NCBI RefSeq assembly: GCF_001940455.1
Contig: NZ_MKQR01000028.1
Location: 350,057-414,056 of the forward strand
DNA length: 64,000 nt
Source: Actinokineospora bangkokensis
Lineage (GTDB): Bacteria > Actinomycetota > Actinomycetes > Mycobacteriales > Pseudonocardiaceae
Direction: 5' to 3'
Under the pieces are notes generated by a model that worked only from the letters and a program-made list of their open reading frames with translations, was not told the origin of the DNA and made no database searches. Of the stretch, positions 40,326 to 49,478 are shown piece after piece; positions within the stretch are counted from its first letter, which is position 1; every line of letters starts with the position of its first letter. Both the position numbers and the translations under genes were made by a program.

Positions 40326-40600
40326 ACACGTTCCTGTTCTCGGACAACACGGTGTTATGCAACTTCGCCGCTGTCGATCGCCTCGACCTGCTCGAATCGG
40401 CGCTGAACCAGCGCGGCAGATGGACCGAAGCGGTCGCGTACGAGGCGTCGAGGTCCGCATCCTCCCTCCCCGCCAGGCATAACGACCCGGGAGGCGATCA
40501 ACATCGTCGCCATCGCGGTGGCCCACGGTGACATCGCCGAGACCCAGCGTTCGACCTTATGCACATGATGGTGCAGGCCGGGAGGTCCCCCGTCTTCCAC
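40322..40600 (+). pseudogene. Frameshifted remnant of a PIN-like protein, partner of the XRE/ImmA gene
   Basis: A GTGA overlap opens a frame reading NTFLFSDNTVLCNFAAVDRL through TEAVAYEASRSA, with the acidic SDNTVLCNF start of PIN-fold proteins, to about 40450. The match then stops and resumes in another frame at about 40479 (ITTREAINIVAIAVAHGDIAE). It returns to the first frame at about 40553 (DLMHMMVQAGRS). A large internal part, including the further acidic residues, is missing. Two frame changes and a deletion mark it as dead. The family resemblance is from pattern memory and unverified. Confidence 0.6.
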
Positions 40601-41142
40601 GCACACCAGCGCAGCTTCGCCACTGACACACAGCAAGCGGACCGGTGGGGTGTCGCAGACCACCGATGTGAAGATCGGGCAGTCACGCTTGGGACCGAGT
40701 CCAGATGGACTTGTCGGCGTGGCGAACGCCGACGCCCACGACGGGCAGGATGTTGATAATGGAAGTGAGATCGGCTTCGATCAGCGCGACATCGGCTGCC
40801 CGGGTGTTCTCCTCGACGCGGCGGGCATTGCGACCGACGGGACGCGCGCCACGAGTGAGCCACGCCCGGGTCCGGGTGCGAGGCCGCTGAGCAAGCCCAC
40901 GGTCACCTCGACTGAGCCTGGCCGGGCGCCAGTCGTGGAATCACTGTAAGAAGCCATCGAGTTCAGTGCCGAAATCCAACGTGTGCTCACAACCTCAAGC
41001 GACGTCGAATTGAACGTTCAGTCTAGGTCGCGCACCCTGTAGGAGACCAACGAGAACAGCATTCACCTAGGCTTGTGTGCTATTACTCTGCACTGAGGCT
41101 TGTGAAGAAGCGGTGCTGGTCAACGGACATTCTTGATCATGT
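40601..41142. other. Non-coding and decayed sequence between the PIN remnant and the tRNA
   Basis: About 540 bases in which no frame gives a recognisable protein. GC content falls toward the tRNA (AT-rich around 40990-41110). It fits the outer, eroded end of an integrated island. I see no integrase, transposase or inverted repeats. Confidence 0.5.
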
Positions 41143-41218
41143 TGGTGCCCCCGGCAGGATTCGAACCTGCGACACACGGTTTAGGAAACCGATGCTCTAT
41201 CCCCTGAGCTACGAGGGC
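41143..41218 (-). tRNA. tRNA-Arg (anticodon CCT), CCA encoded
   Basis: The minus strand folds as a normal cloverleaf. The acceptor starts GCCCTCG (paired with CGGGGGC), the D-arm contains GCTCAGGGGATAGAGC, the anticodon loop is TTCCTAA with anticodon CCT, and the T-arm is GCAGGTTCGAATCCTGC. Discriminator A is followed by an encoded CCA (41143-41145). It reads the rare AGG codon. Its 3' end faces the defence island, which is the classical integration target of tyrosine-recombinase elements. Confidence 0.96.
41149..41160 (+). other. tRNA part duplicated at the far side of the island
   Basis: CCCCGGCAGGAT inside the tRNA T-arm/acceptor is repeated at 16544-16555 in the same direction. It is the candidate right attachment half-site, placing the tRNA 3' end at the island border. 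Confidence 0.4.
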
Positions 41219-41414
41219 CTGCGGCCACACCCTACCTGGTCCTCCCGCAGGCGGATGCAGGTGGACCCGTGGGTGGATGCCGGGTGCGCCCCGGGGCTGG
41301 TCCACTAGGGGCGTTCCCGGATGCCCCGGGTCGCCGGCAGGTGCAAGGTAGAGCCGCGGTGAGGTGCCGCGGCTCGGGTGGGGCTACCCGGGTCAACCAG
41401 GAGGGGGACGCGCT

Positions 41415-42329
41415 GTGGGTGACGGCGATCGGTTGGAGATCGATCAGGTCTCCAAGCGGTACGGGGACGTCGTGGCTTTGGCTGGGATGTCGTTCGACGT
41501 GCGGGCGGGGGAGCTGTTCGGGTTCGTGGGGTCCAACGGGGCGGGGAAGACGACCACGATGCGGATCGCGCTCGGGGTGCTCGCCGCGGATTCCGGGGAG
41601 GTGCGGTGGGCGGGTGAGCCCATCACGGCCGAGACCCGGAGGTGGATCGGGTACATGCCCGAGGAGCGGGGGCTCTACCCCAAGATGAAGGTGGGGGAGC
41701 AGCTGACCTACCTGGCCCGGTTGCACGGACTCTCGGCCGGGGCGGCGGGGAAGGCCGCGCGGGAGTGGACCGAGCGGCTGGGGGTGGGAAAGCGGTGGGA
41801 CGACGAGGTGCAGAAGCTGTCTTTGGGCAACCAGCAGCGGGTGCAGCTGGCCGCCGCGCTGGTGCACGACCCCCGGATCCTCGTGCTCGATGAGCCGTTC
41901 TCCGGGCTGGACCCGGTGGCGGTGGACGTGATGAGCGGGGTGCTCAAGGACAAGGCCGCCGAGGGGGTGCCGGTGGTGTTCTCCAGCCACCAGCTCGACC
42001 TGGTGCAGCGGTTGTGCGACCGGGTGGGCATCGTGCGCAGTGGTCGGATGGTCGCCTGCGACACGGTGGACGCGCTGCGGGACACCGGGTCGGTGCAGCT
42101 GGTGGTGGACGTCCCGGACGCCGGGCCCGGGTGGGCCGACGGGTTGCCGGGGGTGGCCGTCAAGGAGCAGGTGGGGTCGCAGACGGTGCTGGAGCTGGGG
42201 GAGGGCGCTGACGACCAGGTGGTGCTGCGCGCCGCGCTGGCGACCGGTCGGGTGGCTGAGTTCTCCCGGCGACGCTCGTCGCTGACCGAGTTGTTCCGCA
42301 ACGTCGTGACCGAGGGGGAGGGCGCGTGA
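41415..42329 (+). CDS. ABC exporter ATP-binding protein (NatA-like)
   Basis: ATPase of 304 residues. Walker A GSNGAGKTT lies near residue 40, the Q-loop region is YMPEERGLYPKM, the signature LSLGNQQRVQLA and Walker B ILVLDEPFSGLDP. The PEERGLY and NQQRVQ patterns match the NatA/YhaQ group rather than macrolide or lipid exporters. The C-terminal 80 residues form the usual regulatory extension. The GTG start at 41415 has GGAGGGGG seven bases upstream. It is coupled by GTGA to its permease. Substrate (Na+, antibiotic or peptide) is not determinable. Confidence 0.87.
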   Translation: MGDGDRLEIDQVSKRYGDVVALAGMSFDVRAGELFGFVGSNGAGKTTTMRIALGVLAADSGEVRWAGEPITAETRRWIGYMPEERGLYPKMKVGEQLTYLARLHGLSAGAAGKAAREWTERLGVGKRWDDEVQKLSLGNQQRVQLAAALVHDPRILVLDEPFSGLDPVAVDVMSGVLKDKAAEGVPVVFSSHQLDLVQRLCDRVGIVRSGRMVACDTVDALRDTGSVQLVVDVPDAGPGWADGLPGVAVKEQVGSQTVLELGEGADDQVVLRAALATGRVAEFSRRRSSLTELFRNVVTEGEGA

Positions 42330-43531
42330 GCACGCCGGACATCCAGATGGGGAAGTGGTCGGCGGTCGGGCTGGTGGCGAGCCGGGAGATCGGCACCAGG
42401 TTGCGGTCGAAGGCCTACCAGGTCACCACCGCGGTCACCCTGCTGCTGCTGGTCGGGTTCGCGCTGGTCATGAAGTTCACCAGCGGCGGCACCGACGCGA
42501 CGATCGGCTTCACCGGGCCCAGCGCCGCGCTGGAGGCGCCGCTGAAGGCCACCGCGTCCGCCGTGGGGGAGGACATCGCCACGACGACCGTGGCTGACGA
42601 GGCCGAGGGGCGCAAGCAAGTCGCGGACGGCACGCTCGACGCGCTGCTCGTGGGGGACGGCTCGAAGATCGTCGTGGTGGTCCAGCAGGACATCGACGAC
42701 CCGCTGCGCAACGCGCTCAACGTGCTGGCCCAGCAGGTGGCGCTCAACCAGGAGATCAGCGACCTCGGCGGTGACCCGGCGGCGGTGAACGCGGGCGTGG
42801 CCTCGGCCAAGGCGGAGGTGCAGCCGCTGGAGCCGCCGCGCTCCTACGACCCGCAGCAGCTCACGCTGGGCATCATCGCGGGCATCCTGATCTACATGTC
42901 GCTGCTGATCAACGGGCAGGCCGTGGCGCAGGGCGTGGTCGAGGAGAAGTCGAGCCGGGTCGTGGAGCTGCTGCTGGCCACCATCCGGCCGTGGCAGCTG
43001 ATGGCGGGCAAGGTGCTCGGCATCGGGGTGGTCGGGCTCGTGCAGATGGTGATCATCGGCGGCGGTGGTGCCGCGGTCGCGGTGGGGACGGGCGTGCTGA
43101 CCATCCCGCTGTCGGCGGCGGTGGGCACGGTCGTGTGGCTGGTCGTGTGGTTCCTGCTGGGCTTCCTGGCGTACTCGCTGGTGTTCGCGGCCCTGGGCGC
43201 GCTGGTGTCGCGGCAGGAGGACGTCGGCGGGGTGATCACGCCGCCGTTGATGTTCGTGGTCCTCGGCTACGTGCTGGGCATCTCGATCCTGCCCGGCGAC
43301 CCGGGCAACAAGCTGGTCGAGGTGCTGTCGGTGATCCCGCTGTTCGCCCCGACGCTGATGCCGATGCGCCTGGCGATGGGCGGCGTGCCCGCCTGGGAGG
43401 CGGGGCTCGCGGTCGTGCTGATGGTCGCGGTCATCCCGCTGCTGGTGTGGCTGGCGGGGCGCATCTACGGCAACGCGGTCATGCGCAGCGGCGTCAAGGT
43501 CAAGCTGGGCGACGCGCTGCGCGCTGCCTGA
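42326..43531 (+). CDS. ABC-2 type permease (NatB-like)
   Basis: Membrane protein of 401 residues. One membrane segment lies near the N-terminus (YQVTTAVTLLLLVGFALVM), then an extracytoplasmic domain of about 140 residues, then five or so C-terminal segments. The conserved GVVEEKSSRVVELLLATIRPWQLMAGK stretch is the ABC-2/NatB coupling motif. GTG 42326 overlaps the ATPase stop. It forms the export channel with the preceding protein. A strong terminator follows directly. Confidence 0.87.
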   Translation: MSTPDIQMGKWSAVGLVASREIGTRLRSKAYQVTTAVTLLLLVGFALVMKFTSGGTDATIGFTGPSAALEAPLKATASAVGEDIATTTVADEAEGRKQVADGTLDALLVGDGSKIVVVVQQDIDDPLRNALNVLAQQVALNQEISDLGGDPAAVNAGVASAKAEVQPLEPPRSYDPQQLTLGIIAGILIYMSLLINGQAVAQGVVEEKSSRVVELLLATIRPWQLMAGKVLGIGVVGLVQMVIIGGGGAAVAVGTGVLTIPLSAAVGTVVWLVVWFLLGFLAYSLVFAALGALVSRQEDVGGVITPPLMFVVLGYVLGISILPGDPGNKLVEVLSVIPLFAPTLMPMRLAMGGVPAWEAGLAVVLMVAVIPLLVWLAGRIYGNAVMRSGVKVKLGDALRAA

Positions 43532-43534
43532 CCC

Positions 43535-43574
43535 CGGACCGGGGGTCCCACCCGCGGGTGGGACCCCCGGTCCG
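43535..43574 (+). terminator. Terminator of the NatAB-like operon
   Basis: A perfect 19-bp stem (43535-43553 with 43556-43574) begins three bases after the permease stop. It is the longest perfect inverted repeat I noticed in the window. Confidence 0.85.
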
Positions 43575-43825
43575 CTCTGGCAAGGGTGTGAACACATCTC
43601 GGGTTTGAGGTCGCTGAGCTGGGGGAAGTGGAGCGGTAGGAGGCTGGGTCGGGTGGCCCCGGCGGCGTGAACGGCCGGGTCGGAGGGGTCGCCGGGGTAG
43701 CATCCGACGCGAGCCTGGGCCTCGTCCGCGCACGCCGATCCACCGGACGGCGTACCCCTGGACGGGTGAGGTCCGGGTGCCGACCCGGCCCCACCCGGGG
43801 GTCGGAACGCCAGTCGGGAGGCGTT

Positions 43826-44473
43826 GTGATCAAGGTGTTGATCGCGGACGACGAGGACCTCGTCCGCTCCGGCCTGCGCACCATCCTGTCCTCCGCGGGG
43901 GACATCGAGGTCGTGGCCGAGTGCTCGGACGGGTCGCACGTGGCCGACCTGGCCCGCCAGCACCGCCCGCACGTGGTCCTGCTGGACATCCGCATGGGCG
44001 CCGCCGACGGCATCGCCGCCCTGCGCAGGCTCCGCGCCCTCCCCGAGCCCCCGGCCGTCTCGATGCTCACCACCTTCGACGTCGACGAGTACGTCCAGGT
44101 CGCCCTGCGCGCGGGCGCCTCCGGCTTCCTGCTCAAGGACACCGAACCCGTCCAGCTCATCAAGGCCGTCCGCGACCTCGCCCGCGGCGGCGCCGTCCTG
44201 GACCCCAAGGTCGCCGCCCGCGTCGTCTCCGCCGTCGCCGACGGCGAGCGCGCCGCCGAACCCGCCCGCCGCCTCCTGTCCTCCCTCTCCGACCGCGAGC
44301 TGGAGGTCGTCGGCCTCATCGGCCAGGGCATGTCCAACGCCGAGATCGGCGCCGCCCTCCACCTCTCCGAGGCCACCGTCAAGGGCTACGTCTCCGCCGT
44401 CCTGGGGAAGATCGGCGCCGCCAACCGGGTCCAGGCCGCCCTCGTCGCCTACCGCGGCGGCCTCATCGCCTGA
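43826..44473 (+). CDS. Orphan NarL/FixJ-type response regulator
   Basis: Protein of 215 residues. The receiver domain (about 1-120) has the acidic pair ADDED, the phosphoacceptor Asp in VVLLDIRMGAADG, Thr/Ser in LTTFDVDEY and Lys in FLLKDTE. The C-terminal LuxR helix-turn-helix has LSDRELEVVGLIGQGMSNAEIGAALHLSEATVKGYVSAVLGKIG. GTG start with GGGAGG a few bases upstream. No histidine kinase is next to it, so its partner is elsewhere or it is regulated otherwise. About 250 bases before it hold no other gene. Confidence 0.88.
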   Translation: MIKVLIADDEDLVRSGLRTILSSAGDIEVVAECSDGSHVADLARQHRPHVVLLDIRMGAADGIAALRRLRALPEPPAVSMLTTFDVDEYVQVALRAGASGFLLKDTEPVQLIKAVRDLARGGAVLDPKVAARVVSAVADGERAAEPARRLLSSLSDRELEVVGLIGQGMSNAEIGAALHLSEATVKGYVSAVLGKIGAANRVQAALVAYRGGLIA

Positions 44474-44516
44474 CCGAGGACGGGCCCCGCCAGGCCGAGC
44501 AACCCAGGAACGCGAC

Positions 44517-44564
44517 AGAGCCGCGAGCGGGGACCCAGGGGTGGAGGTCCGAGCTCGCGGCTCT
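44517..44564 (+). terminator. Hairpin after the NarL-type regulator gene
   Basis: AGAGCCGCGAG (44517-44527) pairs perfectly with CTCGCGGCTCT (44554-44564) across a 26-base loop and is followed by TTGTCT. It lies 43 bases after the regulator's stop. Confidence 0.6.
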
Positions 44565-44616
44565 TGTCTGCTCCGGGGATGGAGCACCGGTCCGGGGGCA
44601 GCGGACCGGGGTTGGT

Positions 44617-44639
44617 CTGGGCCGCCAGGAGCGGCCCAG
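44617..44639 (-). terminator. Hairpin after the PepD-like gene
   Basis: A 9-bp perfect stem (44617-44625 with 44631-44639) and a 5-base loop lie three bases beyond the stop codon of the minus-strand protease gene. Confidence 0.6.
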
Positions 44640-44642
44640 CGT

Positions 44643-46175
44643 CTAGTTGGCGTCGACCGGTTGGCCGCCGAGGGTGGCCTCGACCTGGTTGTTGCCGTCG
44701 ACGGTGAGCGTGACCTTGTCGTTGGGGGCGTGGGAGCGGACGGCGGCGACGAGGGCGTCGGCGTCGTCGATGCGGCGGTCGTCGAGCTGGGTGACGACGT
44801 CGCCCTGCTTGAGGCCCGCGGCCTGGCCCGCGCCGCCGCCGACGACCTCGGCGATGAGGGCGCCCTGGCCGTTGGGGTTGTCGCGGACGGAGACGCCCAG
44901 GACGGTCTGGGTGGCCTTGCCGGTCTTGACGATCTCGTCGGCGGTGCGGCGGGCCTGGTTGATCGGGATGGCGAAGCCGATGCCGACCGACCCGCCCTGG
45001 GTGCTGGCCGAGGAGGTGGGGCTGTAGATGGCGGAGTTGATGCCGATGATCTGGCCCGCCATGTTGACCAGCGGGCCGCCGGAGTTGCCCGGGTTGATGG
45101 CCGCATCGGTCTGGATGGCGTCGAGGACGGTGGCCTGGCTGCCGTTCTCCCCGCCCGCCCGGGTGGGCCGGTTGAGCGAGCTGACGATGCCCGAGGTGAC
45201 CGTGCCCGCCAGCTCGAACGGCGAGCCGATGGCGACGACCTCCTGGCCGACCTTGAGGTCGTCGGAGCGGCCCAGCTCGGCCACGGTCAGGCCGCTGACG
45301 CCCTGGGCGCGCACCACGGCGACGTCGGACGTCGGGTCGCGGCCGACGACGGTGGCGGTGGCGGTCTTGCCGTTCTGGAACACCGCCTGGATCTGCCCGC
45401 CCTGCGCGGCGGGCTCGACCACGTGGTTGTTGGTGACGATCAGGCCGTCGCTGCTGATGACGAAGCCGGAGCCCTCACCCGCCGCGGTCTGCCCGCGCAC
45501 CTGGAGCTGCACGACGCTCGGCAACACCTTCTGCGCCACCGACTCGACCGAACCGGCCGGGGCGGACGCGCTCTGCTGGGCGGTGGGCGGGGTGTCCAAT
45601 GCGGACACCCCGGTGCCGCCGGAGGAGTTGTCGGAGGCCACCAGGTAGCCGCCCGCGGCACCCGCGGCGCCGCCGACGAGCAGCGCCAGCACCGCCATCC
45701 CGGCGACCAGGCCGCCCGCGCCCCGGCGCCGCTGCTGCGGCTGCTGGGGGAGCTGGCCCGTGTGCTGCTGCTGGTAGGGGTTGGCGACCGGCTGCCCCGC
45801 GTAGCCGGGGTGCGGCGCCGCGGACCCGTAGAGGACCTGCTGGTGCGCGCCGGTGTCGTGCGCGGACCCCGGGGTGGACCCGAAGGCGGCGGTCTGGTCG
45901 GCCCCGGTGCCGCTGCCCTGCGCCGACCACGGCGACCAGTGCTGCTGCTCCGGGGCGGAGTAGCCGGCCCCCGGCGCGGTGGGGCCCTGCTCCCCACCGG
46001 CCGGGGGGCCGGACTCCAGTCGACCGGGGCCCTGCTCCCCGGTCGAAGCCCGATGCTCGCCTGAGTCCGCCGCCGCCCCGTGCGCGCCCGCGGCCCCTGC
46101 CGCCGCTCGCGCCGACCACGGGTCGACGTCGCCGGGTCCCTTGCCGGCTCCGGAATCGGGTTCGTTCTCGGTCAT
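44643..46175 (-). CDS. HtrA/DegP-family serine protease with PDZ domain (PepD-like)
   Basis: Protein of 510 residues. A long low-complexity cytoplasmic N-terminus (about 1-150; Gly, Pro, Gln rich) is followed by one membrane segment (GLVAGMAVLALLVGGAAGAAG). Then comes the extracytoplasmic trypsin-like domain with catalytic His in TNNHVV, Asp in SDVAVV and Ser in NPGNSGGPL, and a C-terminal PDZ domain with GLKQGDVVTQLDDRRI. It should degrade or chaperone misfolded envelope proteins. A pair of TCTCAG repeats at 46198-46214, also present before mprA, points to control by the nearby two-component system, as known for PepD in mycobacteria. Confidence 0.9.
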   Translation of the reverse strand: MTENEPDSGAGKGPGDVDPWSARAAAGAAGAHGAAADSGEHRASTGEQGPGRLESGPPAGGEQGPTAPGAGYSAPEQQHWSPWSAQGSGTGADQTAAFGSTPGSAHDTGAHQQVLYGSAAPHPGYAGQPVANPYQQQHTGQLPQQPQQRRRGAGGLVAGMAVLALLVGGAAGAAGGYLVASDNSSGGTGVSALDTPPTAQQSASAPAGSVESVAQKVLPSVVQLQVRGQTAAGEGSGFVISSDGLIVTNNHVVEPAAQGGQIQAVFQNGKTATATVVGRDPTSDVAVVRAQGVSGLTVAELGRSDDLKVGQEVVAIGSPFELAGTVTSGIVSSLNRPTRAGGENGSQATVLDAIQTDAAINPGNSGGPLVNMAGQIIGINSAIYSPTSSASTQGGSVGIGFAIPINQARRTADEIVKTGKATQTVLGVSVRDNPNGQGALIAEVVGGGAGQAAGLKQGDVVTQLDDRRIDDADALVAAVRSHAPNDKVTLTVDGNNQVEATLGGQPVDAN

Positions 46176-46197
46176 GGCTCCACCTTGAACCTCTCGA

Positions 46198-46214
46198 CTG
46201 AGAAGGACCTGAGA
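46198..46214 (-). promoter_or_regulatory. MprA-box-like direct repeat before the PepD-like gene
   Basis: On the minus strand this reads TCTCAGGTCCTTCTCAG, two TCTCAG half-sites with 11-base period, 23 bases before the ATG. A weaker third copy follows one period away (46220-46225). The same repeat occurs before the response regulator gene. Confidence 0.75.
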
Positions 46215-46239
46215 CGCGCCTGTGCGATCGCTGGGGAGT

Positions 46240-47328
46240 TCAGCGGCCGTAGCGGGCGGGTGCCGCGCGCAGCCGCGCGGCCAGGTCCTCGGGGGTCACG
46301 TCGTTCACCCACACGGCCATGCCGGACTCCGACCCGGCCAGGTACTTGAGCTTGTCCGCGGTCCGCAGGATCGAGAACACCTCCAGGTGCAGCCAGGCCA
46401 GGTCCCGCCCGGTGCGCACCGGCGCCTGGTGCCAGGCGGCGATGTAGGGCAGTTGCCGGTCGTATAGCCCGTCCAACCTGCCCAAAACCATGAGGTACAG
46501 CTCAGCGAAGTCGTCGCGCTCGGCGGTGCTGAGCGCGGGCAGGTCGGGCACCTGCCGGTTCGGCACCACGTGCACCTCGACCGGCCAGCGCGCCGCGGAG
46601 GGCACGAACGCCGTCCAGTGCTCGGACTCGAACAGCACCCGGGTGCCCGCCGAGCGCTCCAGCTCCAGCACGTCGCCCATCACCGGGCGCCCGCGCTCGG
46701 CCAGGTAGCGCCCGGCCTCGGCCAGCATGAGCGCGGTGCGCGGGGTGACGAAGGGGTAGCCGTAGATCTGCCCGTGCGGGTGGCTCAGCGTCACGCCGAT
46801 CTCGTCGCCGCGGTTCTCGAACGGGAACACCTGCTCCACGCCGGGCAGCGCGCCCAGCACCTCGGTGCGGTCGGCCCACGCGTCGACGACGGTGCGCACC
46901 CGTGACGGGGGCAGCTCCCCGAAGGAGGTGGTGTGCTGGTCGGTGAAGCACATGACCTCGCACTTGCCGATCCCCGGGCCCACCGGCACCAGGCCGGGCC
47001 GCACCTCGCCGGTGGCGTGCTGGGAGAACGAGGGGAACCGGTTCTCGAAGACCACCACGTCGTAGGCGGGCTCGGGGACCTCGGTCGGCTTGCCCGGGGT
47101 GGACGGGCACAGCGGGCACAGGCCCGCGGGCGGCTTGTACGTGCGGGTCTGCCGGTGGGCGGCCAGGGCCACCCACTCGCCGGTCAGCGGGTCGCGGCGG
47201 ACCTGCGACGCGGTGGCGCTCTCCGGCAGGTCCCGGGTGTCGACCGCCTCCCGCGCCGGGGCGTCCGGGGTGTCGTCGAAGTAGGTGATCTCTCGGCCGT
47301 CGGCCAGGGTCCGGACTGTGCGCCTCAC
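46240..47328 (-). CDS. galT: Galactose-1-phosphate uridylyltransferase
   Basis: Enzyme of 362 residues of the Leloir pathway, exchanging UMP between UDP-glucose and galactose-1-phosphate. The active-site HPH is seen in VTLSHPHGQIYGYPF. The zinc-type CPLCP near residue 70 and the C-terminal histidines in AWHQAP and WLHLEVFS complete the family pattern. GTG start at 47328. It starts 19 bases after the mprB-like stop on the same strand, so it may share that transcript. No galK or galE is in the window. Confidence 0.92.
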   Translation of the reverse strand: MRRTVRTLADGREITYFDDTPDAPAREAVDTRDLPESATASQVRRDPLTGEWVALAAHRQTRTYKPPAGLCPLCPSTPGKPTEVPEPAYDVVVFENRFPSFSQHATGEVRPGLVPVGPGIGKCEVMCFTDQHTTSFGELPPSRVRTVVDAWADRTEVLGALPGVEQVFPFENRGDEIGVTLSHPHGQIYGYPFVTPRTALMLAEAGRYLAERGRPVMGDVLELERSAGTRVLFESEHWTAFVPSAARWPVEVHVVPNRQVPDLPALSTAERDDFAELYLMVLGRLDGLYDRQLPYIAAWHQAPVRTGRDLAWLHLEVFSILRTADKLKYLAGSESGMAVWVNDVTPEDLAARLRAAPARYGR

Positions 47329-47347
47329 GTGGGCAGTCTAGGAACGC

Positions 47348-48763
47348 TCACCCCGGCTCGCCGGGGAGGCGCATGGCCATCAGCGCGCCGCCGTCGGCCG
47401 ACCGGCTGGCGTACACCGTCCCGCCGTGCCGCTCCGCGGCGCTCTTGACGATGGCCAGGCCCAGCCCGGAGCCGGGCAGGGTGCGCGCCTCCTCCGAGCG
47501 GTAGAACCGGTCGAACACGTGCGGCAGGTCGTCGTCGGAGATGCCCGGGCCCGCGTCCGCGACCCGGATGAACGCGTGCCCGTCGCCGCTGGGCTCCAGC
47601 GACACCCGCACCACGCCCCCCGGCGGGCTGAACTTCACCGCGTTGTCCAGCAGGTTGAGCACCGCGCGCTCCAGCGAGGCCGCGTGCCCGACCAGGTGGA
47701 AGGGCTGCGTGCGCACCTCGAAGGTGACGTCGCCCGCGCGCCGCCGCGCCCGCTCCAGCGCCGCGTCGACGACCTCGGTCAGCTCCACGTGCTCGTGGGC
47801 GACCGGGGCGGCGTCCTCGCGGGCCAGCTCCACCAGGTCCCCGATGAGCTGGGTCAGCTCGTCGAGCTGGGCGCCGAGGTCGGCCTGGATCTCGGTCTTG
47901 TCCTCCGGGTCCAGCGTCGGCGCGCCGGGCTGCTCGGAGGCGATGAGCAGCTCCAGGTTGGTGCGCAGCGAGGTCAGCGGGGTGCGCAGCTCGTGCCCGG
48001 CGTCGGCCACCAGCCGCCGCTGCCGCTCCTGGGACTCGGCCACCGCGCCCAGCATCGAGTTGAAGCTGGAGGTCAACCGGGACAGCTCGTCGTCGCCGAG
48101 CACCGGGATGGGCCGCAGGTCGCCGGTGCGGGCCACCCGCTCGGTGGCGGCGGTCAGCCGCTGCACCGGCAGCAGGCCGCCGCGGGCCACCGCGGTGCCC
48201 GCCAGCGCGGCGACGATGATCCCGGACCCGCTGATGACGATGAGCACCACGGCCAGCTTGCCCAGCACGGACTTGGTGGAGTCCAGCGGCTGGGCGAGCA
48301 CCAGCGCGGTGCCGCTGATCAGCGGGTACGGCACGGCCAGGATGCGCGAGTCGCTGGCCTGGTCGGTGCGGAAGGACTGCCCGCGCTGCCCGCGGGCGAC
48401 CGCCACCTCCTCCGCGGTCACCGGAGGGTGGTCGATGGCCACGTCCTCGAACAGCGAGTCGCCGCTGGTGTTGACCACGTCGAACCGGATGTCGGTCAGC
48501 TCCAGGAACACCCCGGGGATCTGCGCGCGGGTGGCGGTGATCGGCTGCGAGCTGCGCAGCACGGTCGCCGCCCGGTCCTGCAGGCTGTCGTCGACCTGCT
48601 GGTAGAGGCCCTGGTAGACGGTGATGTAGGCGCCCAGCGACACCAGCGCCACCGCGCCGCCCACGCACAGCGCGGCCAGCAGGGTGATGCGCGAGCGCAG
48701 CGAGACCCGCTGGTGGTCGGGCACCCGGTCCGGGCGCCGCTCGGTCCGCCCCAGCAGGCTCAC
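47348..48763 (-). CDS. MprB-like sensor histidine kinase
   Basis: Membrane kinase of 471 residues. It has a first membrane segment ([22 protein letters not shown]), an extracytoplasmic sensor of about 130 residues, a second segment near 165-190, and a HAMP linker with [22 protein letters not shown]. The H-box is [20 protein letters not shown] with His near 257. The N, G1 and G2 boxes are [18 protein letters not shown] and [12 protein letters not shown] 48763 overlaps the regulator stop (GTGA). The MprB family senses envelope stress. The nearby PepD-like protease supports this role. Confidence 0.88.
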   Translation of the reverse strand: MSLLGRTERRPDRVPDHQRVSLRSRITLLAALCVGGAVALVSLGAYITVYQGLYQQVDDSLQDRAATVLRSSQPITATRAQIPGVFLELTDIRFDVVNTSGDSLFEDVAIDHPPVTAEEVAVARGQRGQSFRTDQASDSRILAVPYPLISGTALVLAQPLDSTKSVLGKLAVVLIVISGSGIIVAALAGTAVARGGLLPVQRLTAATERVARTGDLRPIPVLGDDELSRLTSSFNSMLGAVAESQERQRRLVADAGHELRTPLTSLRTNLELLIASEQPGAPTLDPEDKTEIQADLGAQLDELTQLIGDLVELAREDAAPVAHEHVELTEVVDAALERARRRAGDVTFEVRTQPFHLVGHAASLERAVLNLLDNAVKFSPPGGVVRVSLEPSGDGHAFIRVADAGPGISDDDLPHVFDRFYRSEEARTLPGSGLGLAIVKSAAERHGGTVYASRSADGGALMAMRLPGEPG

Positions 48764-49455
48764 GGGGGCGTCTCGCGCAGCACGTAGCCCACCCCGCGCA
48801 CGGTGTGGATGAGCCGCGGCTCGCCCTCGGACTCGGTCTTGCGGCGCAGGTAGCCCACGTAGACCTCCAGCGCGTTGCCCGAGGTCGGGAAGTCGTAGCC
48901 CCACACCTCCTCCAGGATGCGGCTGCGGGTCAGGACCTGCTTCGGGTGCGAGAGCAACAGCTCCAGCAGCGCGAACTCGGTCCTGGTCAGGCTGATCCCG
49001 CGCTCGCCCCGGCGCACCTCGCGGGTGCCCGGGTCCAGCTCCAGGTCCGCGAAGCGCAGCGGCGCCGCCGCGGGCGCCCCGGCCTGCTCGTGGGTGGCCC
49101 GCCGCAGCAGCGCCCGCAGCCTGGCCAGCAGCTCCTCCAGGGCGAAGGGCTTGGGCAGGTAGTCGTCGGCGCCGGCGTCGAGCCCGGCCACCCGGTCGGA
49201 CACCAGGTCGCGCGCGGTCAGCACGAGGATCGGCAGGTCGTCGCCGACCCCCCGGAGCCTGCGGCAGACCTCCAGCCCGTCCAGCCTGGGCATCATGACG
49301 TCGAGCACCATGGCGTCGGGCCGGTCGGCGCCCAGCACGGCCTCCAGGGCCTGCTGGCCGTCGCTGGCGAGCTCCACCTGGTACCCGTTGAACTGCAACG
49401 ACCGCCTCAGCGACTCGCGCACGGCCCGATCGTCGTCGACCACGAGGATGCGCAT
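48760..49455 (-). CDS. MprA-like OmpR-family response regulator
   Basis: Protein of 231 residues. The receiver has [12 protein letters not shown], phosphoacceptor Asp in [13 protein letters not shown], and the conserved Lys in [13 protein letters not shown]. The C-terminal winged helix has [37 protein letters not shown] 49453-49455 is preceded by a TCTCAG-N5-TCTCAG repeat 24 bases away, suggesting autoregulation. It is coupled to the kinase by GTGA. Orthology to MprA is inferred from sequence pattern and the shared operator with the PepD-like gene. Confidence 0.88.
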   Translation of the reverse strand: MRILVVDDDRAVRESLRRSLQFNGYQVELASDGQQALEAVLGADRPDAMVLDVMMPRLDGLEVCRRLRGVGDDLPILVLTARDLVSDRVAGLDAGADDYLPKPFALEELLARLRALLRRATHEQAGAPAAAPLRFADLELDPGTREVRRGERGISLTRTEFALLELLLSHPKQVLTRSRILEEVWGYDFPTSGNALEVYVGYLRRKTESEGEPRLIHTVRGVGYVLRETPP

Positions 49456-49478
49456 GGCGGTCAGTCTGTCCTGCGCGG

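Noticed and set aside
40601-41142. Several short frames between the PIN remnant and the tRNA, examined for an integrase
   Set aside because: No recombinase motif was seen in any frame; the region looks decayed.
41708-45106. Long minus-strand open frame across the NatAB-like genes and the NarL-type regulator
   Set aside because: Repetitive Pro/Ser/Arg/Thr composition, spans several well-supported genes and contains no domain.
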